A DNA stretch of 64,000 nt from Antedon bifida. Lineage: Eukaryota; Echinodermata; Crinoidea; Comatulida; Antedonidae. This document shows positions 23,701-36,800 of this stretch, piece by piece; the stretch's first letter is position 1, and every line of letters begins with the position of its first letter. Below the pieces are notes generated by a model, which saw only the letters and a program-made list of their open reading frames with translations, ran no database searches and had not been told where the DNA came from. Location: NCBI GenBank assembly GCA_963402885.1, contig OY727095.1, positions 20,465,001 through 20,529,000 on the forward strand, written 5' to 3'. The translations under genes and the position numbers were made by a program.

Positions 23701-26700
23701 TTCTAGTTGTGGAGAGAATTTTAATAAACAAGCTAAATTTGATCCTTCAATTGAAGCAAGGTTAATCCCACTTAAACTCAACTTTTTCCATGTCAACATA
23801 CTGTCATGTTCATAACAGGCATCTGCAACAAGACCTCTAAGGTTATTAACTGACAGGCTATAATCACACCATTTAAAAGTAAAATAATTCATACAATTTG
23901 TATACACCAACCTAAATAGTGTACTGCCATCAATACCTGACAAATTATTTCCTTTTAGATCAAACATGCCAGGTTTCAATACCACATTGTTTTTATCACA
24001 TTCCTTCAATAAATCTTCAACAATACAACCGGAGATATGACAATTACGCATATACAAATGTTGGAGTTCTGGAGAGAATTGTAATAAACAAGCTAATTTT
24101 GTTCCTTCAATAGAAGCTAGGTTAATCCCACTTAAATTCAACTTTTCCCATGTCAACATCCTACCATGTTCATGACAGGCATCTATAAGACCTCTTAGGT
24201 TATCAACTGACAGACTATAATCACACCATTTAAAAGTGTCATCATCCATATCAATTAGATCAACCAACCTAAATAGTGTACTACCATCAATTTCTGAAAG
24301 ATTGTTTCCCTTTAAATACAGCATGTGAGGTTTCAATACAACATTGTTTTTATCACATTCATTCAATAAATCTTTTATAATACTACCTGACAGATGGCAA
24401 TTTCTCATATCAAGACTTTCTAGTTGTGGAGAGAATTTTAATAAACAAGTTATTTTTGACCCTTCTATTGAAGCTAGGTTAATCCCACTTAAATTCAACT
24501 TTGCCAATGTTAATAACCTACCATGTTCATAACAGGCATCTGCAAGACCTCTTAGGTTATCAACTGACAGACTATAATCACGAAATTCAAAAAAACCTTC
24601 ATTATCATACAAATGTCCATAAACATATTCACCGACAGACTCTTGTGGAGTATTAAGATTCACCAACCGAAGCAGTGAAGCACCATCAATTTCTGAAAGA
24701 CTATTTCCCTTTAGATCAAGCATGCCAGGTTTCAATACCAAATTGTTTTTATCACATTCATTCAATAAATTTTTAATAATACTACCTGAGAGATGGCAAT
24801 TTGTCAGATTAAGACGCTGTAATTCTGGAGAGAATTTTAATATACAAGCTAATTTTGATCCTTCAATTGAAGACAGGTCAAGCCCACTTAAATTCATCCC
24901 TTCACATTTCAATATTCTACCATGTTTATCGCATGTTTCTACAAGATGTTTTAGATTATCAACTGATAGGTGATAATCACAGCACCAATCAGAAGCAGAA
25001 CAATTTATGCAATTAAGATCCACTAGTGTAAAAAGTGAAACACCATCAATATCTGAAAGATTGTTTCCCCGTAGATCAAACATTTCAGGTTTCAATACCA
25101 CATTGTTTTTATCACATTCATTCAATAAATCTTTAATAATACTACCTGAGAGATGGCAATTATTCATATCAAGTTGTTTTAGTTGTGGAGAGAATTTTAA
25201 TAAACAAGTTATTTTTGACCCTTCTATTGAAGCTAGGTTAATCCCACTTAAATTCAACTTTGCCAATGTTAATAACCTACCATGTTCATGACAGGCATCT
25301 GCAAGATCTCTTAGGTTATCAACTGACAGACTGTAATCACTAAATTCAAAATGAGCATCATACAAATGTCCAGAAACATAATCATTGATAAAATCCTGTG
25401 GAGGATTAAGATTCACCAACCGAAACAGTGAAGCACCATCAATTTCTGAAAGATTATTTCCCTTTAGATCAAGCATGCCAGGTTTCAATACCACATTGTT
25501 TTTATCACATTCATTCAATAAATCTTTAATAATACTACCTGAGAGATGGCAATTACTCATGTTAAGTGCTTTTAATTTTGGAGAGAATTTTAATAAACAA
25601 GCCAATTGTGATCCTTCAATAGAAGCTAGGTTAATACTACTTAAACTCACCTTTTCCCATGTCAACATACTACCATGTTCATAACAGGCATCTGCAAGAT
25701 CTCTTAGGTTATTAACTGACAGGCTATAATCACTAAATTCAAAATAAAGATCATCATACAAATGTCCAGAAACATAATCATCGACAAAATCCTGTGGAGG
25801 ATTAAGATTCACCAACCGAAACAGTGAAGCACCATCAATTTCTGAAAGATTGTTTCCCTTTAGATCAAGCATACCAGGTTTCAATACCACCTTGTTTTTA
25901 TCACATTCCTTCAATAAATCTTTTATAATACTACCCGAGAAATGGCAATTACTCATATCAAGATGTTGTAGTTGTGGAGAGAATTTTAATAAACAAGCCA
26001 ATTGTAATCCTTCAATAGAAGCTAGGTTAATTCCACTTAAACTCATCTTTTCCCATGTCAACATACTACCATGTTCATAACAGGCATCTGCAAGACCGCC
26101 TAAGTTGTCAACTGACAGGCTATAATCACACCATTTAAAAGTGCCATCATCCATATTAATTAGATCAACCAACCTAAAGAGTGTACTACCATCAATTTCC
26201 GAAAGATTGTTTCCCTTTAAATACAGCATGTGAGGTTTCAATACCACATTGATTTTATCACATTCATTCAATAAATCTTTTATAATACTACCTGAAAGAT
26301 GACAATTCCTCATATCAAGACGTTCTAGTTGTGGGGAGAATTTTAATAAACAAGCTAATTTTGATCCTTCAATTGAATCTAGGTTAATCCCACTTAAACT
26401 CAACTCTTTCCATGTCAATATCCTACCATGTTCATTACAGTCATCTACAAGACCCTTTAGGTTGTCAACTGACAGGCTATAATCACACCATTTAAAAGTA
26501 AAATAATTCATACAATTTGAATACACCAACCTAAATAGTGTACTGCCATCAATATCTGAAAGGTTGTTTCCCTTTAGATCAAGCATGCCAGGTTTCAATA
26601 CTACATTGTTTTTATCACATTCATTCAATAAATCTTTTATAATACTAACTGAGAGATGGCAATTACTCATATCAAGACGTCGTAGTTGTGGAGAGAATTT

Positions 26701-29700
26701 TAATAAACAAGCTAATTTGGATCCTCTAATTGAAGATAGGTTAATTCCACTTAAATTCAACTTTTCCCATGTCAATATCCTACCATGTTCATAACAGGCA
26801 TCTGCAAGACTTCTTAAGTTATCAACTGACAGACTGTAATCACACCATTCAAAAGTGTAAACTATAAACATTAGGTCCACCAACCTAGATAGGGAAACAC
26901 AATCAATATCTGAAAGATTATTTCCCTTTAGATCCAGCATACCAGGTTTCAATACCACATTGATTTTTTCACATTCATTCAATAAATCTATTATAATACT
27001 ACCTGAGAGAAGGCAATTACTCATATCAAGATATTTTAGTTCTGGAGAGAATTTTAATAAACAAGCTAATTTTGATCCTTCAAATGAAGCTAGGTTAATC
27101 CCACTTAAATTCAAATTTGTCAATGTCAATATCCTACCATGTTCATAACGGGCATCTGCAAGACCTCTTAGGTTATCAACTGACAAACTATAATCACTAA
27201 ATTCAAAATGAGCATCATACAAATGTCCATAAACACTGACAAAATCCTGTGCAAGATTCACCAACCGAAACAGTGAAGCACCGTCAATTTCTGAAAGATT
27301 ATTTCCCTTTAAATCAAACATGCCAGGTTTCAACACCACATTGTTTACATCACATTCATTCAATAGATCTTTTATAAAACTACCTGAGATATGACAATTT
27401 CTCATATCAAGACGTTCTAGTTGTGTAGAAAATTTTAATAAAAAAGCTAATGTTGATCCTTCAATTGAATCTAGATTAATCCCACTTAAATTCAAATTTG
27501 TCCATGTCAATATCCTACCATGTTCATTACAGTCATCTACAAGACCTCTTAGGTTATTAACTGACAGGCTACAATCATACCATTTAAAAGTAGAATAATT
27601 TATACAATTTGAATCCACCAACCTAAATAGTGTATTGCTATCAATATCTGAAAGATTGTTTCCCTCTAGATTCATTATGCCAAGTTTCAATACCATATTG
27701 TTTTTATCGCTTTCATTCAATAAATCTTTTATAATACTACCTGAGAGATTGCAATTTTTAACATCAAGATATTTTAGTTTTGGAGAGAATTTTAATAAAC
27801 AAGCTAATTGTGATCCGTCACTGGAAGCTAGGTTAATCCCACTTAAATTCAACTTTTCCCATGTCAACATCCTACCATGTTTATAACAGGCATCTGCAAG
27901 ACCTCTTAAGTTATCAACTGAAAGGCTATAATCACACCATTTAAAAGTGTTATTATCCATATCAATTAGATCAACCAACCTAAATAGTGTACTACCATCA
28001 ATTTCCGAAAGATTGTTTCCCTTTAAATACAGCATGTGAGGTTTCAATACCACATTGATTTTTTCACATTCATTCAATAAATCTTTTATAATACTACCTG
28101 AGAGATGACAGTTTCTCATATCAAGATATTTTAGTTCTGGAGAGAATTTCAATAAACAAGCTAATTTTGATCCTTCAAATGAAGCTAGGTTAATCCCACT
28201 TGAATTCAAATTTTCCCATGTCAAGATACTACCATGTTCATAACAGGCATCTGCAAGATCTCTTAGGTTATCAACTGACAGGCTATAATCACTAAATTCA
28301 AAATAAGCATCATCAAACAAATGTCCATAACCATAATGAACGACAAAATCCTGTGGAGGATTAAGATTCACCAACCGAAACAGTGAAGCACCATCAATTT
28401 CTGAAAGATTATTTCCCTTTAGATGAAACATGTCAGGGTTCAATACCACCTTGTTTCTATCACATTCATTCAATAGATCTTTTATAAAACTACCTGAGAT
28501 ATGACAATTAATCATTTTAAGTGCTTTTAATTTTGGAGAGAATTTTAATAAACAAGCCAATTGTGATCCTTCAATAGAAGCTAGGTTAATCCTACTTAAA
28601 CTCAACTTTTCCCATGTCAATATCCTACCATGTTCATAACAGAAATTTATAAGAGCATTTAGGTGATCAACTGATAGGTTACAGTGTCTAAATGTAAATT
28701 TCTCAACTAGATTTACCAACCTAGAAAGTGAAATAACATCAATATTACTTAAATCATTCTTTTCAATATGAAGCGTTAGGTCAAGTGGCAAGATATTTTC
28801 AAGAATCTGGTTTAATGTAATAATGGTTAGACTCTCAGGTTTAAAATAGATATTTTTCAGGTTGGGTGAATATTTCAAACAATGTATCAAGAAATTAGGA
28901 CTCTGTGATTTATCAAATGAAATATTTTTAAAGCCATATTGAAATTGAAATGTGTTCATTATAGTTTCAGTAGCATCAATCTCATTGTCTTCTACTAATG
29001 ATTTTATTTTAACTACTTTTTCATCGTCACTTATTGGTGCATACATGAATATTAAGAAATGAACTACCATAGTACAAAATTCTGTAGTTGGTTTAGTGGG
29101 TCTTTTCTCCATAATTACTGAATTCCACTGTTCATTCAAAAAACCATAACATCTGCTCATAAGTTGTACCAAATGCATTTGTGATGTTGCTATTTGCTCA
29201 CCCAAGGGGTTAATATAACCTAGAGCATATCTAAATGAATTGGACATTTCTAAACATGTTTCTTTAAGTACATTATCACTTGATATCTTTGTTTCTAATT
29301 CTTCTATTACAGAAGGTTCATGTTCTGCCTTTACATATTTGAAATATTTTGCTAGTGAATACAAGTTTGAAGCTTTTACCTTCAACCAATGTTTCATTAA
29401 TCTACCAGCATCAGCACCTAGGAATCCTATAGTGAATATGATTGTCATATGTAGATGTTTATTAGATATTATCATGTCACACTCTTTCTCCTTCAAATCA
29501 TCTGAATGACACTTATCAGAAAGGTAAAACCCTGCTAATGCCTCCGAAACTAGCTTGTGTGGGGGAGAAAACATCTCTTTTTTATCTCTTTTATTAAGAG
29601 GTGGCTTTTTGTAAACAAATCCAATTTTGAGTGCCAAGTCCACTATTGATTTATCATCACACATATTTGTGAAATTAGACTTGTCAATTATCAGTTCATT

Positions 29701-30842
29701 TGTTTTTAGTCGTTCATAAATACATTGGCCTAATGCTAGGATAGCAGTTTTATAATCACCTTGAATTTGTTCAAAATTTGCAATTGCAGATTTCTTCCCC
29801 TGACTATTTATTTTGGATAAATATTGATTTAAAATGCAACAAATTAGTTCTTTGAAAAGATCTGGCAAATCATTGGGAAGCTTTCTTGATTCTTCCCAAA
29901 TGCTACAAATCAGAAGTAATAATAAAGGAGATGAACACAGTTCAATTATATCTATATTTCTGAATGAATCTGGATATTTGTCTACTGAATCGGAATTCTC
30001 AGAACTTGAATCTTCTAAATCTGAAATTTTGGGATCAGAATCTTTTGAATTTGAATTTTCTGAATCAGAATTATTGTCTGAATTAAAATTCAATTTATTT
30101 ATTAACATTTTTCCTAATTTAGGATTTTCTTTGAAATATTTCTGAATATAAAGCTTCATACTTTCTTCACTAAATCCATTAACTTCAACATGGAAATTAC
30201 AGTTTTCAACAAATGCTGTAATATTTTCAGGCCGTGATGTTATTATTGTGGTATATTTATAGTCAGATTTAAATTTCAATAATTGTAATGGTTTTTTAGC
30301 ACCTTGCTTTAACTCATCTAATCCATCTAATAGTATAACTATTTCATTCTCATTTTCTATCATGAATGTTTTAATCAATTCTTTAGGATCTTTTTTGGAT
30401 TTTTCTTTTACAGATTTAGGAATTTTTTCAAGGTTAATGTCATCTACAATAGTGTCTATGATTGTCTTTTCTGGCTCTATATCTCTGATATTTAACAGAA
30501 ACAATACTTTGTCAGAAAATGTATCATCCTTATCATTAGCCCAGTTATAAGTAATGTATCTGAGAACAGTTGTTTTTCCCATCCCCCCTTTACCTGTTAT
30601 TAGAACTTTACATGAACTTCTATATTTTATCATCTTCAACACATATACTAAATTTGTTGGTTTAGCATCTTGCCGTCTTGTTGCTTGGTCAACTTGTTTT
30701 AATTTTGTAGATTGAAGTAACTTGAGATCTGTGAATACGTCTGCAATGTTAACTTTGTGTTCTTCATTAAAAACTGCTGTTCCCATTAGGTTCATATCTT
30801 GATATGATTGTTGTTGTTGTTCTTTCAGAAACATCTTGATAG
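17734..30842 (-). CDS. Giant NLR exon 7: NACHT plus about 30 LRR units
   Basis: One 13.1-kb exon after acceptor TGTAACAG (frame continues into ATG at 30,834, so that Met is probably internal). NACHT: Walker A GKGGMGKTT at 30,568-30,594, Walker B LLDGLDE at about 30,310-30,330, sensor TTIITSRPE, then VEVNGFSEES and a C-SSPLLLLLIC helical motif. A Ser/Asp-rich insert of about 40 residues (near 29,960-30,090) splits the NACHT helical part. From about 28,870 to 17,740 run about 30 tandem units of about 119 residues. Each unit holds four LRRs typified by LDLKGNNLSDIDG, YSLSVDNLRGL, LNLSGINLASIEG and LDMSNCHLSGSIIKDLL. The last unit is divergent (NCNLPGG). Several units carry a loop of about 10 extra residues (NPPQDF/NTPQES type). 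The long uninterrupted frame across thousands of codons in AT-rich DNA shows purifying selection or very recent origin. Confidence 0.9.
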
Positions 30843-33800
30843 CTGTTACAATTAGTAAGTTTCAAGTTAGTAAAGAGAAATGATAAGGCATCTTTTTTAT
30901 CAAAGTTTTATATATAGAAAATATAAATATAAAGTCTCGCCAGTTTTGTAGGTCAATATCCTTACATCTCTGGCTGAAATTGAAATAAAATACATATTAT
31001 TTGTAGTGCCTTGGGCTAGCCATACATCACCGAAACGATATGCATAAAGAACACATTTTATTTGCAACGCCCAGCACGTTTTTTAAATGTCTTTTTTCAT
31101 TTCATTTCAAAAGACATTTATTTTCCTCCATAGCAATACAATACAACAAAATAGAACAGAAATGATAAGGTAAAATAACAAAGGTCATGATGATTGTTGG
31201 ATGGACAAAAGAAAAGAGGCTATGGAGGAAGGCATAATCCCGAGAAGATGTGTGTATCTTGTGCTGGGTATGCCTATGCAAATAAAATGGATATGTATAT
31301 AAGAGTGGGAATTAGGAGAAACAAGCAATACAACAAAAAACGCACAGACAAGGAAAAAAATAAAATAAAAAAATAAATAAATAAAAAATCAATCAGTTTG
31401 TAGTATCAGTAAATAAAACTCAAAACCACAGAAGATCAAAGTACAGCAGCAAAAATCAAATTGCGACATTCGATTGTTATCTTTTAATAGTTTAACATTA
31501 GGTGTCGCTTTAATTTGTTGGAAAATGAAGTAATTGAAACAGCATTTGTAATTGGGGGAGGTAGACTGTTCATCATTGATGAACCAGAGTATCCAATACT
31601 GTTTTAAAAATAATTGGTGTTGTGGATAGGTATGTGAATATGTTCTAAAACGTGTAGGGTAATTGTGAATAGAAAAATTGGAAATAAACATTGCTTAAAA
31701 GATTTGGAAAAGTTTAATGCAGGGAGGAGAATTGTCGAGTTTGTCCTCGTTGTGCCTTGTTATATGGAAAATTATAGCACTGCCATAAATATCTACTTGG
31801 ACACAACAATAAAATATACAGCCAATAGTTGATACTAATAATAATTCTTGTTAGCAAGAAAGTATTTCTTTCAAGTTCACCTCCAACTGCAGGGTTTGGA
31901 GCTGTCTTTGGAATTCGCAAGGCATAGCGGCAGAATTATTATGATACGATACGATAAAACGTTATTGTCACAACGGCAAAAATATACAGTTATGAGATAT
32001 GGTTCCTTAGGTACACTCAAGTTAGTATGAATATAACATAAATTACAAGACTAAAATAAATAATAAACAGAGAAATGTAACAGAAACATGAGTAATAAGC
32101 GGACTAGTGTTTGAAATCACTATTATACAACCTGATAGCTGATGGAATATATGTGTTTCTAAATCTGTTTGTTTTGACTTTGGGGTGGAGTAATCTACCT
32201 GATCTGCAGGTAACAAGGGTATCAAAGACAGGGTGAGTAACATCATTTCATTACATATCTTCAAACCCCCATAACTCACATCCGGTAATAAAATGGGGAG
32301 AATTTTAGAATCAAAGATCTTTAAAAGAATATCAATGGGAAGATGACCAAATCTTTGTAGGCTTTTCTGAAGTCAAAACATCACGCGTGCCTTGTTGGCT
32401 TGAGAAGCTGTATGTTGTTACTACTACAACTCAACATACTGCCCAGGCATTTAAACATACTGACAACATTAACTTGATTCCCCTCAAAATACCATTTTTC
32501 GGTCTTTTTGAGAAAACCTCCATGTTTAAAAACAATAATTTTAGTTTTATCAATATTCACCTTAAAACCCCACGTGCGGCAATAAACAGACAATATGTTT
32601 AGTTTCTTTTGTAAACCAAATACTGTATCGCTTAGGGCAAGGTCATCTGTAAATAAGAGGTGACTGAAATAACACTCTCCAAGATGTAGTTTTTGTACAT
32701 CGTCCCTATTTAATCGTTCACTTAAATCTGAATATAAACAATTTAAGAAGAAAAGGTGACAGTAAGGATCCCTGTTGGACCCCAGCTGTACATTTAAACC
32801 ACTCTGTGATTCCGAGTGATGATTTTACTCTTGAATTCAATAAATTATATATATTTCCTTTGATACCAAACATTTTCAATTTGTGTAGAGGCCCTTTATG
32901 ACTAATAAGGTCAAAAGCCTTTTGAAAGTCTACAAAAGCAATGTATACCCTTCCCCTTTTACGTTGTAAAATTTATTTATTACAGTATCGATCATGAACA
33001 TGTTATCTATCGTCCCTTTACGGAACCCTCCCTGTTCGTGGTAAAATATTTCTTCTGTTTCTGCCCAAAACTCAAGTCTATTAAGTATAATTTTTCGAGA
33101 AAATTGTATTCATGGCTGGAAGCAATGAAATACCACGATAGTTTCTGGGTCATTTCTAGAGCCCTTTTTGTGTATGGGGACAATAAGACACGAAGCCCAA
33201 GTGGGAATTACCCGGTAATTAAAATGAGATTAAATAATGTAATAAGGAGATCCGATTACTGGGCTATATTTAAAGAACTCCGATGGAAATCCATCTATGC
33301 CTGTGGCCTTTCAATTCTTCAAATTCTGTATGGCTTCGCTGCTTTCATCATTTGAAACCGGACTATCAAAATATTCATTCCATACATCATTTTCTCCTTG
33401 ATTACGTACTTCCAATTGATCGGTAATATTTGGCCCGTCCTGTCCTTTAATATCAAATAGGTTTTAGAAATATTGGAACCAATCATTGGGAGAAATTCAT
33501 AAGTCCATCTACAGATTCTGGTCTAGGAAAGAGTTTACCTTCTCTGTAGTTATTTAAACCCAGCTGTATGCCACCCAAAATATACAATCAATGATAAAAT
33601 CAATTAAAGTATAGATCCAACTGTGACATCAAACATAATATACAATCAAATTTAATGATACAATCAATTGGATAAATTCAAATATCATTTTTTTTTTTTT
33701 GGCTAAAATTGTTAACACTCAATGTTGTTATAACATTACCTTTATCTATTGGTGATAGCTTCATTACTCTTTCAGTAGATTCTGCATCTAAATAAAAAAA

Positions 33801-36800
33801 AATAGTATCTTTAGAACATCACATCGAACAGTGTGCTTGGACTAGTCTTTATTCTGAAATAATAGGAATAAGGGAAGGGAAGTTCTTTATAAATTTTGAG
33901 AAATATGACCCAGTTTGTGAACATTTTTCATCCATGATTGTTTTCTTTTTAACTCTAGCTGTTTCATATCGAAACACTGAGACAGAAAAAAAAGAATACA
34001 TACCGAGTAGTCTCTGTGCGGATTTTCCAAGAAGATGTGCAAACTTATCTATTTGTGCAGGTGTGTTTAGGAGTTTTTCCCTCTCTAGTATTAACACAGC
34101 ATCCCAAATATTTGTCAATTCTAATTTTATCAGTACATCATAATTATGATTAACCTTCTTCAACTCATTTTGTCCAATTTCTCTTAAAGCCTGGAAGAGT
34201 TGTTTTCGAAACAATGACAGCCTCTCGTCATCAACAGGTTGAACATTGTTATCTACCATATACTGAATTACCAGATCTTCAGCTTCCCTGAAACCGGTTA
34301 AAATTGCAATATCCAACACAACAGTAAATTTATAAGGTGTGATTTTACCAGTTCGTTGAAGTTCATTAAATAAACAAATTCCTGTACCGTCATCACAGGT
34401 AAGATCCTCCAAACATATCTCATCAAACAGGCAGAATCTTAACCACTTGTAAAACTGACCGTCATAGATATTGCTAAGTTCAGATTTTAAAGTTTGGAAC
34501 TTATCCTTGAGGTACAAGGCATCAACATCAACTTCAGTTTTGTCTGCGAAAATGAAAATAAAACAATCTTACAAAAAATACATCGCCAATTAGCCGACAA
34601 AATGAATGTCATTACCTATACATGGTGGAGATTAAATAGTTCTAGGGCTGCATAATAGTCTATGTTGTCTTATAGGGATAACGATGCAAAATTAAAAGTT
34701 GTTATTTTTCAACCAAAATAATTATTATCTGTTAGTATTTTGTATTAATATTATAATAAAGAAAGAATTATGAAAACCTGTAGTTTTTGAAATATTGGGT
34801 CTAAAACATCGCCAAAAATGATCATTTTTTGCCGGCCACGAACGATTACGATTAAACAATTTGCGTCCTCAATCGACAATTCTATTAACTACGCCATTTG
34901 TCGATAATAATAAATAATTACATATAATTACATTTTTTTACTGGTATTTATTCTGAAAAATTAATTTTAAATATATTTATGAAATGAATAGGTTGTAGGT
35001 AAAAACTAATTTTATTAAGACTCAGACAGTAGTTAATAAGAACAGTAACATACTGTACAAAGGTACTGCTTTCATTATACAAACTACTGTAGTAAAGTAT
35101 ACATAATTAAAAACAACAAATCCATATGAAAACTTTGAAATAAAATTCTTCATTATCATTATACTCACTTCTTGTTTCTTGTGATTGGGAAGCTTTTTTC
35201 TGTGGTGGATGATCTTCACAATCAGAGGAACTTTGGTCTAATTTGTGCTTGTTTGATTTACCTTCAAATTCTACACCTGAAATAAGAAGATGATTTGTAA
35301 AGTTTGATTCACTGTATATTCACATGTATAATAACAGGCTAATCTACAGTTTTATGTTTTTATGTGCCACAAAAAAAAATGACACAAGACCGTATGAAAG
35401 AAATACAATGCAAAAATTTAAAAACCATCACAGGATGCATGGTAACTGTATGGATTCTCTCATCTCCATTGTCTTATACATTGTACCTTAAATACATTTA
35501 TTATGCTGTATTGATGCAATACTACTAAACCTGGTTCTCTAGGGTTTTGTTCCATTATTAACAATGAATTACAGTAGCAAAGCGCAAATGTGTAGTTAAT
35601 GAGGTGACATTAACAGAATGGATTTTAGAAACTGATACTGGAATCAATTGGGCCTTTTAAACCTTTTGTGTACCAATTTCTGATGACCAAAACCTCAGAA
35701 AGTTCTCACTAAAAAGGATCCAACCAAAATCAGACTATAGAAATTTATACGAAAAAAATAAAAAACAAAATTCTTCATTAACATTACACCCACTTGTTTC
35801 TTGTGATTGGGAAGACTTTTGTAAAGTATGATTCACTCTATATCCCTCTTTCCTTTCTTTTTTTTACTAAGGTATAAATTTTACCAATAAATTATGTGTT
35901 TCAAGCAAAATGACATACATAATCGCACAACCTGCATATAGGCCTACAGTGATCTTATTCATTGCGAAAATGGTTAAGAATTGCTGTGTAGATGATGATA
36001 AATACCCAAGTTATGAAGGCTAGTTTGGTATACTGTACTTCTAATTGGTTTTTGAAATATGAATTATGAATGATAATTGTTGTTAATGATTATACTATTT
36101 TGAAAAATTCAGGGAGTGGACAGGACAGCAGGACACAGCATCAATCTCAAGTGGGTGAGTTGAGTATAGATAATCTCACATTATTACCTTCTAAAATTTA
36201 ACAAAATTTCTTATAAAATTGTGACTTCAATCTTTGTTTTATAGACGCTTTTATGTGTTTTGCTAGATTTTAAATTTAAATCATAACAATTATAGTAAAA
36301 CATAATAAAATTGAAATATAAATAAATAATAAAAAACAAAAAAAAGATGTATTAACACTAGGGCTAACCCAGGTGAGGATCCGGACTTGAAGAAAAGTAG
36401 GAGAGGGAGATTTTACTGCTTCACTGTCATCCGATGATTGAATAATTTGTGACGTGACTTAATTTATTGTTGATTTATTATTGGCCAAGTTATGTAAATA
36501 AAATATATCAGAGCATATTTTATAGGGAATTTATATATTTGGATGAAATTTTAAAACAAATACACCAACCATCAAAGAAAACACTTTTTGCTCTTGTCAT
36601 TCCATTTCTTTCCAAAATTGTAAGAAATTTGTCCATTTTTTTAAAATCCTTAATAATGATCTCCCTGGCTTCAAAATCTTCAATCAAACTCCAGCTGTCT
36701 TGATATTTCTTTGGTGGATTGTTATATAAAGAATCTAGCTTTGATACATCATCCGTTTCCAGTTCTAATCCTAACTTAAAAATCTTTTGTCTGGAAGATG

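Noticed and set aside
18158..27886. Many open frames of 60-100 codons on the plus strand across the LRR array
   Set aside because: They repeat with the LRR units and are antisense shadows of one repetitive coding sequence, kept open by its composition.
30834..30834. Start codon of a stand-alone NACHT-LRR protein
   Set aside because: An in-frame splice acceptor lies eight bases upstream and matches the phase of exon 6, so this Met is more likely internal. A shorter isoform starting here cannot be excluded.
31389..31920. Two minus-strand frames of 68-100 codons in intron 6
   Set aside because: There are no phase-1 splice sites, no domain, and the sequence lies between LINE remnants.
35022..35170. 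Open frame downstream of exon 4
   Set aside because: It is read-through into intron 4 past a good GTGAGT donor; there is no domain and it is AT-rich.
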